Below are positions 23,073 to 33,676 of a stretch of DNA of 64,000 nucleotides, one piece after another. A program made the translations under genes and the position numbers. The DNA is from Buddleja alternifolia (Eukaryota; Streptophyta; Magnoliopsida; Lamiales; Scrophulariaceae). Where the stretch lies: NCBI GenBank assembly GCA_019426215.1, contig WHWC01000119.1, forward strand, positions 1 through 64,000. The letters run 5' to 3'. The notes below the pieces were generated by a model, which saw only the letters and a list, made by a program, of their open reading frames with translations, ran no database searches and was not told the DNA's origin. Each line of letters begins with the position of its first letter. Position 1 is the first letter of the stretch.

Positions 23073-23664
23073 TATAATATCCCATATCGGGAAATTGAAA
23101 GAAAGTGAAATGGTTTATAAAGAGAACCATAGTATTCAAGTGTAACAGTGGATATTCATTTTGGCCGTGGTTTGAATTACCAATTCAAGGTTACGCTCAG
23201 TGTGTTCGATGAGATTTCTTTGGCCAAAAGGGCAAGTGAGCCCGAGGCGTGACAAATGGTATTAGACCCGTTTACCAACCAAAATTTCGGAGCTAAGTGC
23301 TACATGAGGCAAAGTGATACACGTTGCGAGAGCCACCTCTTAAGGCTGCGACACAAAATGCTATGAGCGTGGGAGCCATCTCTTGAGCCGTGGGAGCCAC
23401 TGCTAGAGTTCTGAAGCCTGGTGATGGGTCTTGGAATAATCACGCCACTACAAGGACGTCGCTCCTCGAACGAAGGATGATTGTAATATCCCCCATTGAA
23501 AAATTGAAAGAAAGAGAAATGGTTTATAAAGAGAACCCTAGGATTCAAGTGTAACAATGGATATTCATTTTAGGTCGGGGTTTGAATGCCCAACTCAAGG
23601 TTATGCTCAGTGGGTTCGATGGGATTTCTTTGGCCCAACGGGCTCATGAGCCTGGGGCGTGACA
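23073..23664 (+). mobile_element. TRIM (miniature LTR retrotransposon)
   Basis: 592 bp in all. LTRs 23073-23254 and 23482-23664 (about 182 bp) align closely and read TGTAATATCCC...GGCGTGACA (first LTR TATAATATCCC). The primer binding site is TGGTATTAGACC at 23257-23268, two changes from the initiator-Met form. The internal part is about 227 bp and non-coding. A perfect 5-bp target duplication ccagc lies at 23068-23072 and 23665-23669. TRIMs move with enzymes of other elements. Confidence 0.94.
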
Positions 23665-24943
23665 CCAGCACCCTGCCACATTAAATTCTTACTAAGCAAA
23701 TGCTGCAAATATTCAGATTGTTTTTCAGTTTTTAGTTGGGGAACAGAGGTAGTGAAAATTGTTGAGGAGAATCAAGTAATCAGGTTATGGGATAGTGGTC
23801 ACGATGACGAGGGAAAGAAGAGAAACTATGAAGAAAGGGGAAAAACTTGAAAAAGAAAAGGGGGGAGGGATAATTGGGCAAGCGGTGAAAAAAGGCTAGG
23901 GTAGAAATTCATAGTAGGTATGAGAAAACTTTGAATTATTACTATTTGACATTCACATTAACCGTTTTTTGATTCTATATGGATGGAGTATAAAATCGGG
24001 TATGTTCACTTAAAGATCATTGCTATACGGATCAACTTTTGTTGATTGTATTCAATCAAAGATCCAAATCTCTACTGAGCTGACGTGTCCATTCAGATAT
24101 AACTTTTCAACATTCATACGTGCCCCATTAGCATTCGAATTCATTCAATTCTTTTTTTAATAAAAAAAGAGGTGTTTTCATCGATGTTTCTTATTCAGCG
24201 TTATCATCTTAAGAAATTGATTTATGTATTAAGAAGATGGACAAATTGATTGTTGTATTAAGGAGACGATAGTCATAATGTAAGTGTCACTACACGACAA
24301 TTTCGTCTTAAAGACAAGAAATACAACTCTTTGCATGAATCTTTAGTTCAATTTGTCATTCAAAATTGCACACCCATTGGGACACGTTTCTCCAATAAAT
24401 TCTATTAATAATGAGCTTTTGCTACCAATAATTGGATGATCCCAACAGTCCAACACAACAATGGTCCTAAAAACTACTCCTATTCTTTTCCTTTTTTCTT
24501 CTTCATAGTTTCAAAGAAGATCAACTACACCCATTCCGTTCCGTGGCGCGCATTAGCAATGGACCAAGGCTATCTAGATTCTAGCTAGCTAGATACCTTT
24601 GCTTTATTGCTATAATGAGTGGCAGCAATATGTTCGAGCCCATTTTGAAGAGGACAAATTATAGAAATTGACCAATGGGGCAGGCGTGGGAACATCACTC
24701 TTTTTCTTTCTCCATCAACTTTGTTATCAATCACTGACATTCAAACTCAAAAGCCCGCCACCATTATTCAAATCTCTCCCTTTTTTCTCTGCTCTTGCTT
24801 TTTACACTCACCCACTCTTCCTTTTGCCCATTATTTCAAAATTCCAACACTGTTCTTTTTTCCTTTTTCATTCTTCTTTTTCTTAATCATTCCTTCCGAC
24901 AATCTTCGGTCCAAACCAAACAAGGCTTTGGATTATCAAATAC
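23665..24943. other. Intergenic DNA and presumed promoter of the TRM-like gene
   Basis: AT-rich, no repeat recognised. 24670-24900 is a long C/T-rich tract just upstream of the ATG, common in plant 5' untranslated regions. I cannot place a transcription start; a ctataat at 24609 is only a weak TATA candidate. Confidence 0.45.
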
Positions 24944-26816
24944 ATGATGCCCTCATCTTCATTTTCATCTTCAAATGGTAGATCTTCAGGGTGTATATCA
25001 AGGATTTTACGCCGTATTCTTTGTTTTAACAGTCTTCCGCCGGGCCCTTTTGATCATCTCAAAGAAGAGGAAAAGGAGACGCTATTAGAGTGCGCCTCGG
25101 GCACCCCGGGAATAGTGGCGAGGCTGATGGGATTGGATTCACTTCCACGAGTTGAATCCATCGATGGAAGCCCTTCAGTGAATTCTGCTGATTCATGCAA
25201 GAAATCAAGATCATCGTTAGTGAGGCGTCGACAGATCATTCCAACCTACCAAGAACTTGAAGATGAAAACTTCTTCATTCTTAGCTTTGAGCAGGGAGGT
25301 GAAACAATGGTATTCCCTAAGGAACGAAAGAGATTGACTAAGAGAGATAAGTGCAAGAAAAATAAGTTGAAAAATGAGAGTTTAAGTAAAAGGGATAAAG
25401 AGAATGAAGATGTTAATAAGGTTTCAATAAGGAATTCAGATAACAGTGATTTCCAGGTTAAGGATTCAAGAAATGTGCTTCGTCCTTTGAAGAATTCTAA
25501 TCGAAAGTCGGAGAAATTGAGAAAGAAAAACTTTAAAGAAGATGGATTGGCATTGATCAACTTGGAGATGGGAGGTGATTCAGAAAATTCGAGCCCAAAT
25601 TCTGTTCTTGATTTTGTGGAATTTCCAGCTGCTCCAGAGACTGCTTGTCCAGGTTTGATCAGAAATTCTAGCTTGAGTCAATTTTGCCCAAACTAAAACT
25701 AGTCACATGGCAACTGAATTTCTTTCACTTGTCTGTGAGACCAGCGAAAATGATCGATCACGAAACTATTGTCATTACAATTTGCATGTGATTAGTTAGG
25801 TGCGATCAAATTTTTTTGACAAAAATTTTCTATACAGACAAATTTAATTATTTTACTTGAAATGCTTAGGCTCTGTATCGTTAGGTTTTTTTTAGTGCAT
25901 ACTCCAAGGTAAATTCTACAGTAAATACACAAATTTGAAATCCTATTACACATTCCCCTATATAACTACTTATCGTTTAATCAATTCAATCACTTTTTTT
26001 TTTGATAAATATCATTTCAATCACTTTATTCTCTCTCTTTACTAATTACATAATTCAATTATCCAATACAATCTCTTTTTTACTTTATCATAAATAAAAT
26101 ATTATTCTAATTTTTTCTCCTATCATCATTACATATATAATTAATTCAATCCACTTTATATCATATCTACAATTTCCAAATATTTCTCAAAAATACATCC
26201 AAACAAACAAAAAAATTAATATTTTCACACGAATTTCTATAATACAAATTCTCCAATAAAAACTCAAAATTCATTTTCGAAAACACAATCATACAGAGCC
26301 TTAGTTTTACTTTTTTATTATATCTTGTGTATAGCCCAAGACCGGACTGGAGTTGGTGGTGGCGCCCGCCCGCCCTTCTCAACTAGAAAAATTAAGCTTT
26401 ACCATATTTTTTTTATATTCGCCCCTCCCCAAAATTAAAAATTTTGGCTCCGTCCTATGTATAGTCTACGTCTCGGTAACTAAATTTTGAGCTTGGTTAC
26501 AGGGGGTATATCAAGATTGTCAAATTCAAAACTGAGGAGGACATTATGTGAGGAACTTGAGAATTGTAGAAAGTTAAAGGAGAAGAAGTTGATCAACCAA
26601 GAGCAAAAACACAATAGATTGAGGAATATGCATCAGAATTATGATGAAAAGTGGGATGAAATTGTAAAGTTGGCTGGAAGGGAGATGGTCAAATCGAGTT
26701 GGGTGCGTGATGAAATATCAATAAATCATGTTTATTTGAAAGAGATTGGTAGAGATGTTGCCTCAGAAATGCTTGATCAACTGATCATTGAGCTGTTGCT
26801 AGATAACTTCGGCTAA
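24944..26816 (+). CDS. TRM/LONGIFOLIA-like protein (DUF3741 + DUF4378), two exons
   Basis: Exon 1 is 24944-25652 and exon 2 is 26503-26816, joined across a GT...AG intron of 850 bp; the 1-base overhang of exon 1 is completed by exon 2, giving 340 residues. Residues 55-68 read PGIVARLMGLDSLP, the DUF3741 signature. A Lys/Arg-rich middle (about 124-150) could be a nuclear localisation or microtubule-binding stretch. The C-terminal ~80 residues (WDEIVKLAGREMVKSSW ... EIGRDVASEMLDQLIIELL) match the end of DUF4378. Proteins of this family include TON1-recruiting-motif and LONGIFOLIA proteins, which act at cortical microtubules and in cell elongation; many are near 1,000 residues, so this is a short member. 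ATG 24944 is followed at once by a second ATG. It is the only gene here with an undamaged structure. Which subfamily it belongs to is not settled by motifs alone. Confidence 0.87.
25869..26300. mobile_element. Tourist-like (PIF/Harbinger) MITE in the TRM-like intron
   Basis: 432 bp with ends GGCTCTGTAT... and ...ATACAGAGCC, flanked by TTA on both sides (25866-25868 and 26301-26303). A 3-bp TTA target duplication and a GGCYCTGT-type terminus identify the Tourist/Harbinger class. It is AT-rich and non-coding and lies wholly within the intron, away from the splice sites. Confidence 0.85.
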
Positions 26817-27324
26817 GAAATTTTGACTTCGAATTGTTCATGTTTTTTCCCTCTCTATCCATAAACCACATAGTTTTTTTTTTTTTCCTTCCTTCTGTAC
26901 ATTGATTCTACTTTTCAATGAGTTTTAAATTTCACCAAGTTGTGATGTAAACCAAAGTTGAGTTACATAACAGAAAAAAAATATTATATGTCACCGATTA
27001 ATTTTAATCATTTTATCCCCTTGACAAATCATTTTGTTATGATGATGAGCGTTAATTACGTAAATCCAACTAGCTACTTTTATAATAGGCAAAATTGTTG
27101 ATTTAACCCGGTAACTTAAACCGAGTCCCATTTCGGTCCCAATAAAAAAAAATTGGGATTATTGATCCCATTAATGTTTTTTATTCTCTAATTTAGTCTC
27201 AATTCTTTGAAATAATCGCACAACTTTCGAGGGATTTGCCAATGAAATCCCAATCGACCAATTAAGTCCCACGTTGGCCAATTAAGTTCCATATCATTTT
27301 TTCCGGTTGCAGACTCATTTGGAG
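26817..27324. other. Intergenic DNA downstream of the TRM-like gene
   Basis: Presumed 3' untranslated region and spacer. 27090-27190 contains ggcaaaattgttgatttaaccc, which looks like the end of a MULE-type MITE, but no partner terminus was found. Confidence 0.4.
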
Positions 27325-27329
27325 CAATT

Positions 27330-27427
27330 TGTTAAGGTATAATTCTCTTTAGGTATTATATTAAACATCAAAGGGTTTATATAGAGTTACAAGATAATAA
27401 AGCATGGAAAAGGAAATAAATAAATAA
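27330..27427 (-). repeat. COPIA-3 3' LTR, first part
   Basis: Starts TGTTAAGG and matches 38615-38712. GYPSY-2 enters after the aataa at 27423-27427. Confidence 0.93.
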
Positions 27428-27605
27428 TGATGTGGGTTGAAAATGTTTAAAGGCATTACAATAATTTAACTCGTCCTCGGCTCGGGTCGGGGTATCTACC
27501 GCGGGTCAAGATCCGCGGGTAATGTACTAGTCAAGCCCGCAAAGGGCTGGCAACGCAATAAGAATACTAAGGCTATTTCATTAGCTTAAGAATAATAAAA
27601 TTAAG

Positions 27606-27990
27606 GGGGTAATTGCATAAAACTCCCCTGTGTTATTTCGAAAATGCTAAAAAACTCCTGTGTTAACGAAATAGGCTAATCACCCTTTGTATTCTTAAAA
27701 AGTACGGAAAAAAACCCAATTTCATTAAAAAAATGAGCTCGCTTTTCATGTTTTTCACCTTTATTGGCATGCTCATTTGTCATTTATATACTCTTTATAT
27801 TATATAAAAGGTAGATAGTGTTAATTCACCAAAAATCACATATTTTTTTTCTCTCATTTTAACAAAATTTAGCTTTTTTGCACACATTTTAGGAACACTT
27901 GGGGGGGGGGGGGATTAGCCTATTTGGTTAACACGGGGTTTTTTTTAGCATTTTCAAAATAACACAGGGGGTTTTTATGCAATTATCCCC
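27606..27990. mobile_element. MULE-type MITE in the GYPSY-2 5' LTR
   Basis: 385 bp with terminal inverted repeats of about 80 bp starting GGGGTAATTGCATAAAA (left) and GGGGATAATTGCATAAAA (right, read inward). A 9-bp target duplication aaaattaag lies at 27597-27605 and 27991-27999. Long TIRs with 9-bp duplications are the Mutator pattern. The empty site, one aaaattaag, survives in the sister LTR at 33846-33854. No coding capacity. Confidence 0.95.
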
Positions 27991-28048
27991 AAAATTAAGC
28001 CATTTGGGCTACTGACAAGATAAAGCCCATAGCCCATTACCAGCTCCC

Positions 28049-28056
28049 TATAAATA
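28049..28056 (+). promoter_or_regulatory. TATA box candidate of GYPSY-2
   Basis: TATAAATA, repeated at the same place in the 3' LTR (33904-33911), about 260 bases before the LTR end. Confidence 0.6.
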
Positions 28057-28312
28057 CCTCAAAGGAGCTGGGAAAGGCTCATTATCTATTCTCTCCAGAA
28101 AATTTCACTGGCTAAGCTTGAGAGTAATTCTAATAAAGAATTACGAACAGACTTGATCCCATCAATTTGGGTACGTAGGCAGCTCACTACAATCGAGTGC
28201 AGTCTATAAATCCACCAACCCCCACCTAGTTTGTCGTGTATTGGATCGGTTCCTGCACCTCATGTGGTCAATTACGTGGCAAATATTATCTGACAAATTT
28301 TTCCATCATCAG

Positions 28313-28332
28313 ATTGGCGCCAGCTGTGGGAA
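28313..28332 (+). other. Primer binding site of GYPSY-2
   Basis: Bases attggcgccagctgtgggaa directly follow the LTR. TTGGCGCC-type sites are usual in plant Ty3/gypsy elements; I do not assign the tRNA. Confidence 0.75.
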
Positions 28333-28352
28333 CAACGTTCCAGCCACTGAGT

Positions 28353-29075
28353 ATGCAAACTAGGTCGCAAGCACGTACTACCGGGAATAGGATGACCAAC
28401 AATGATCAGCCGACGGTGGTCAATGAAGTTCAGAGCTAAACACTTGAGGATCAGCCCAACATTCAAGTGGGAGGAGAAAATCCCCCCAACGGTGCAATCA
28501 ACGGCAAGAATCCCATTGCTCAACCTCCTGCGAACGAGCAGATTGCTCCTCTTGTTACACCAGTGGTGATCCCACCCCCTGCTACCAGGGTGTTCGAGAT
28601 CACCCAGGAGGCACTGCTAGCCTTCATTGAAGATGCATTTGTGCGCACAGCCGTTTGGGCTGTTCAACAATACGCCCAGGTGCACCCATCACATGTTGTG
28701 TTCGTACCGACAACGGCAAAGGGGGCAGGGTCCCAAGGGCAGGAACACTCAAGAGGTGCCTATGCCACAGGAAAAGGGGCCACAAGATCCACCCCCAAAA
28801 AGAAGTCCTTTCTGCCCGGCGACTTTGGCAGAGTCTTTGCCGCAGGGACTTAAGGTTCCTGATCGGAATGAGTATAAGGCAGTTGGAAACCCTCAAGAGC
28901 AGGTTGACAAGTTCAACGCCAAAGATGACGCGTACGACGTTAGTGATGCTGCCTATTGTAAGTTTTTTCGAACCACCTTTTCTGGAAGGGCGCTTAGCTA
29001 GTTTAACCAACTGCCCGCTGGTACCATCACCGACCTCGAGCAGCCGACCAAGTGCTTCCTCAAACACAAAACATA
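28353..29075 (+). pseudogene. GYPSY-2 gag remnant
   Basis: ATG at 28353 gives MQTRSQARTTGNR, typical of plant gypsy gag N-termini, with a stop at 28437-28439. The reading continues in other frames: 28467-28853 is Pro/Ala-rich (NEQIAPLVTPVVIPPPATRV), and 28858-29075 aligns to the retrotransposon gag core (NPQEQVDKFNAKDDAYD, DAAYCKFFRTTFSGRALS, then FNQLPAGTITDLEQ). At least three stops or frame changes break it. Gag would have packaged the RNA. Confidence 0.78.
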
Positions 29076-29934
29076 GAGTTTAGACTACAAGACCTAGAAA
29101 ACAACATCCCATTGGTGAGTGATGCCTTAGTGAGTGCCATGCTAACGTATTGAAGAAACCTAAAAGAAAGCATGACGACATGGATCATAGCAACGAAGGG
29201 AAACAAGCAGTGATAAACTTGATCTCACCAGAGAAAGATCACTTTGGCGCCCATCACTAAGGGAGGAAGCTCCTGCGAATGTCAAGTGATACTAGCAAAG
29301 ACCGAGGGCACAGAACCAACGGCAGTGAAGGGAGCACGGGAATTGAAGGCTAAGCACGAAATAACAACCACTTAGAGATACCTTCAAGTTGACTAACTTA
29401 TTGTGCCCTGGGAGGCATCAGCAGGTAACGAAAAACTTTAAACATTATCGTACTTCTTATATTCCTCGTTGAGTAGGGGTGCTCACCAGCACAACCTCCC
29501 TTTAATTTAGTTTTGAGGTGCCCATGTGGACCCTTCACTTTTTTGCACCAGTGTTGGAATATTTTAAATTTTTGCTATGTGCTTGTTAAGTGCCTTAAGG
29601 CACCTCTCCCTTTACAGTGCTGTAGAAGTTAAATATATCTGATAGCATACTAACACATCATCTATGAATGTGTATGTCAACAACCAATGGGTTATTCAAC
29701 AACACCTAAAACAATATGCTGCTCGGAACCATTATTTCCGACCGAGGCTACTTCATAAGCTAAAAGCCCCCTTTTCGAGGCTCACATAGGTGGAGCAACA
29801 AACGTCCCCCGAACCTTTGAGAGCACGATTGAGGCTAGCTCACCTTATGATCCCTCTAGCATTACCGAGAGGGTATGAGGTTTTAAAAAATAAACCCCCC
29901 TCCAACATGGAATCTGGACCAAGATCATACCAAC
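29076..29934. other. GYPSY-2 internal, non-coding part 1
   Basis: Follows the gag remnant. No protease, RT or integrase motif in any frame. It matches, in reverse, the GYPSY-3 segment near 43190-43290 (gcacctcaaaac, ggggtgctcaccagc). Confidence 0.6.
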
Positions 29935-30180
29935 ATAACGGAGGTGAAAATTCACCCCAAAAAACTAAAGTGAAAATTCATCTCATAAAACTAAGGTAAA
30001 AATTCACCTCATAAAACTAAGGTGAAAAATCACCTCACAAAACTAAGGTGGAAACCCACCTCATACAAACTAAGGTGCAAAACACCCCATATAGCTAAGG
30101 TGAAAACTCACCTCATACAAATATAACTAAGGTGAAGGCTTACCACACACATACAAGGGTGATAATTCACCACGTACCGA
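29935..30180. repeat. Tandem repeats of about 30 bp in GYPSY-2
   Basis: Eight or so units of the form ctaaggtgaaaattcacctc, each holding an imperfect palindrome (ggtgaaaattcacc). Unit length drifts between 26 and 33 bases. There are no spacers of constant length between identical repeats, so it is not CRISPR-like. Confidence 0.85.
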
Positions 30181-31914
30181 AGTGGCTAGGGTGATATTTG
30201 GCACCATGACTGAAATTATGAACACTAGTGGCTATCCAAGCCTCCTAATTTAGAGAAAGGTCACCCTAGTGAAAAGTTGAGAGGCTGAAAGCCTCAAGGC
30301 ATTAGTCTGCAAAATCAAAGGGGTCGGCATTCGACGGACCGAGCTTAAAGCTCACATCATCATCAAGGAACCATCCCTAACCCCCTGGTGTTAAAGAAAC
30401 ACCACTTGGTAACTTAATCCTGAATATGATTCACATACTAAGGAGTAAGGGGGCAAGTAGTGGGGAAGTAGGAATGGAATAAACAAACAGCTAGCTAGTG
30501 AACGAATAGCTATCCAGTATCAGTAAACGACTAGCTAGTGAACAAATAGCTAGCTAATATGCAAAGGCTATAGAAATTTGATAGTTCAGGGCCAAACAAT
30601 TTTCAGAATTTAAAAGGTGAATTGCTAACAAGTGAATTCGAATACAGCAAAAATGCTCAAGAGGCATTCACTCCTAGCATTCATAAATTTCCGCTAATGG
30701 CATGTTAAAATGGCTAAGTACCCAAGCTAGGCCTCAAGCCACCCGATAATCCTTCCAGCAATACCGAGATAGGTTGACAATCCACAGAAGGATCTCTCCC
30801 TCTCTCTAAGGTTCTGGACCGAGATTATATAAGAATAAAAACATGAGAGGCAACCCAAGCCTCCACATAAAAACGTGGCCCCTAGTGTCACAAACCATGC
30901 CACTTACTCAAAAGGCATGAATATAGGGCAAAATCAGGCTCTAGACTGGCCCCTCATTAGAAAAAGATATCCTACTACTCCAAGCATTTCTCACTGAAAA
31001 ACGCTAAGGAGGGGGAAGGGGCAGGGAACCTTATGAGGTGCTAGATCTACCCACCAAATTAAGTCAAGTCCACCTACCAAATTAATTCATGGGGGTAGGA
31101 AAAATAAGATGTACTCAAATGTACACTATGTTAAGATAAGACGAATGCAACAAACGAAAAGATAGTCTTACAAAGCACACATAAATAAAAGCCATAAAGG
31201 CTAACAAGAATAACATATCAACAATAGTTGTCTATGGAACTAAAAATTTCCAATAACGGCTGAATTTAATAACTCATGACCCCATTAGAGATGTGGAACA
31301 ATGAAAGGCCCTCGAGCTAGCAAAGGCTCGACTGAGGCTTATCCACCTTATAATCTCTTCAGTGGTTTTGTGAGGGCCATGGGAATAGTAATGACACCAT
31401 TAGCACCCATTGGCATCGTATAACACTAACAAGTAATGCCACCATTGGCACCTCACCAAAGTTCATGAGGCAGTGGGGTTAAGAAAATATAAGGCTTACT
31501 CAAAGCTTATGAAGGGCTAATGAGTAGCTCACAAATGAGATATACGCCGAGTTAACAACAAGAATGTTGCTAGCATTCGACTAACTACTGTTACATGAAT
31601 ATGTACATAAGGCATGTAAGTAAGTCGTAAGTCATTCCCATTAAAAACCTCTGAGGTAATTAGCCCCGGGGCAACGCCACGAAAGAGGGCACCGACAATC
31701 TCTCTAAGGGTCGTCATGCAACAACCCCCCTAATGTATAGGGCCTAACGTCCACCTTAATTCAACCCCCATGAGTGGATCCTCATTTTCCTAGAGGGGTC
31801 CAAATCTTGATTTAAAAAACCTTCTAAGTTGGTGGGTCTACACAAACTATCTAGCAAAAGTTAGCTAGTAGCTAGCAAAACGCTACTAAGTAACTAGCTA
31901 GCAGCTGACAAAGC
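30181..31914. other. GYPSY-2 internal, non-coding part 2
   Basis: No gene seen. Rich in ctagctag-type short repeats (30480-30560, 31855-31915) and in ggcacc/ggctcg words. It is probably a decayed remainder of the element. Confidence 0.5.
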
Positions 31915-32105
31915 ACTAGTGACCTCGCTAGAGCTCATGAAGCCACGGAATGCAAAGTACCCCACTAGCGCTCATGCAAGAAAGGAATATATAACACCCC
32001 ACTAGTGCTCATGAAGCCACAGGACATAACAATTCAATTAAGTAATTGACCCAGTGCTCATGAAGCCATGGGGTAAGCCCCACTAGGACTCATGAAACCA
32101 CAAAA
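31915..32105. repeat. Tandem repeats of about 43 bp in GYPSY-2
   Basis: Four copies containing cactagtgctcatgaagccac, the reverse complement of the repeat at 20235-20520 in GYPSY-1. Confidence 0.82.
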
Positions 32106-32289
32106 AAAGAAGAAGTAAAGACTTACTCAAACCTAAAAAGGCTCATTGTGTAAAGTCACTAGTCAATATGTCCTGTGCAATAGAATAAAGCACAATAAAA
32201 TGGCGTAAGCTAAAATAACTCATAAATCAAACCAGCTCAAGTCTGGCTAAGCAAAAAACTTGTGAAAGAGCCCTGAAGCAACACGCTTG

Positions 32290-32650
32290 GAGGCACTGGA
32301 TCGGGATGCGACTCCAATATGCCTCGCGGCGCAACATCGGCGAGGCAAAGCATCGCGGAGCCCCAGTCACGGCACACTGGCCTCGCGGCACAACGACAGC
32401 GAGGCAAGGTCACGCCTCGCGGCACATCAGCCACGAGGCAAGGCCTCGCGTCCCTCGACCTCAATGCCACGCCTCGCTGCACCTAGCCGCGAGGGCAACC
32501 AACCGCAAGGCCAAGCCTCGTGGCATATTAGCCACAAGTCTTAGCGACAACCGACCGTGAGGCCACGCCTCGCGGCACATCAGCAGCGAGGCAAGGCCTG
32601 GTGGCAACAGACAGAGAGGCCATGCCTCACGGTACCTAGCCATGTCAATA
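32290..32650. repeat. GC-rich palindromic array in GYPSY-2
   Basis: Repeated gcctcgcggcacatcagc and gcgaggcaaggcctcg words form many overlapping hairpins. Open frames on both strands here are by-products of the repeat. The same kind of array occupies the equivalent place, inside the 3' LTR, in GYPSY-1 and GYPSY-3. Confidence 0.85.
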
Positions 32651-33416
32651 GCGACGCCAGGCCTTGTGGGCTCGTTATTGCCTCTCTCTTGAAGGAAGAG
32701 CCTCTCCTATAATAAGGAAAAGGCAACCACCATGCATAGAGGCCAAGGGCTTTGCCCCCTCACCTCGAGGCAAAAGATCCTGCCCATTCACCATAGAGGC
32801 TAATGACTTTGCCCCCTCACCTCGAGGTAGAGACCCTTGCCCGCTCGCTATAGAGCCAAGAACTTTACCCCCCTCGACACAAAAGACCTTACACTCTCAC
32901 TAATAGCCTCACCTAATAGCAAAAGCTCTTACCCCCTCACAATAAGTCATAAATAGATGTTATCTAGAATGATAGCACGCATACACACAAAGGGACTTAA
33001 TGAAAAACAAGCAAGGGTTGACCCAATCTCGACGTCACGACCTTGAGTATACCCCCGGTTAAATCAAACCGGGGAAAAACAAACCCATGTGCTACGCAGT
33101 CACCGCAGGCATCGAGTGCCCTGAGACCAACCATGAGGCACCGAGTGCGACCAGCCACCTTGGGCACCGAGTGCCTCGTGACCAGCCATAAGGCACCACG
33201 GTCGTCTCTCAGCACCCCCTCCTCTATTCATCCAACAATTCTCGCCACACCCCCGGATAAAAGCCAGCGACCCTTGCAAGAGTGCTCCATGAGGGCGGAG
33301 AGGTCATAGATTAAATTAATTAAAATGCGGGTATAAGAGAAAGCTATCTCCTAAGCTAATATCATGGCACCATAAAAAGGGGGGGGGGGGGGGAAAGCAA
33401 ATGCAAATAATAATAT

Positions 33417-33447
33417 CTTTACCTTAGTGACCTTGGCTTTTGTCCAT
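33417..33447 (-). pseudogene. First exon of antisense ORF, GYPSY-2 copy
   Basis: On the minus strand ATGGACAAAAGCCAAGGTCA at 33447 matches the ATGGGCAAGACTCAAGGTGA that starts the antisense gene of GYPSY-3 at 39594, and both are followed by AAG then GTAA, a splice-donor form. Here a CAA codon is TAA. Downstream antisense coding sequence is not recognisable in GYPSY-2. Confidence 0.6.
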
Positions 33448-33676
33448 TGTAGGCTAAGGGTGAGAGCTCCTAAGAGAAGAATTTTGAATAAGTATGAGGA
33501 TGTGAATGAGTGTTGTAGGTTCAATGCCAACAACTCATCCACTCTAAAACGAAAAATGCGTGAAAGACCTTTGTGACCCACTACCCATCACAAATTAAAG
33601 GTAATTGGCACTACCTAAGCGGGATTACTTCTGCTCCCTGATGTCCTTCCAGTCGAACCCAGAAGCGTGGGGCATA

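Larger units (their letters stand above)
27428..28311 (+). repeat. 5' LTR of GYPSY-2 (interrupted by a MITE)
   Basis: Matches 33677-34166 on both sides of the 27606-27990 insertion. A TATAAATA at 28049-28056, matched at 33904-33911, is a good TATA-box candidate. Confidence 0.93.

Noticed and set aside
27090..27200. A second MULE-type MITE downstream of the TRM-like gene
   Set aside because: Only one possible terminus is seen, with no inverted partner or duplication.
28624..29067. 147-codon minus-strand frame over the GYPSY-2 gag
   Set aside because: Shadow of the gag remnant on the plus strand, which has the recognisable domain motifs.
29935..30180. Possible CRISPR-like array
   Set aside because: Units are contiguous, variable in length and lack unique spacers; plant nuclear context excludes it.
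32237..32643. Several overlapping GC-rich open frames on both strands
   Set aside because: By-products of the palindromic array in GYPSY-2; no family match and no codon constraint visible.
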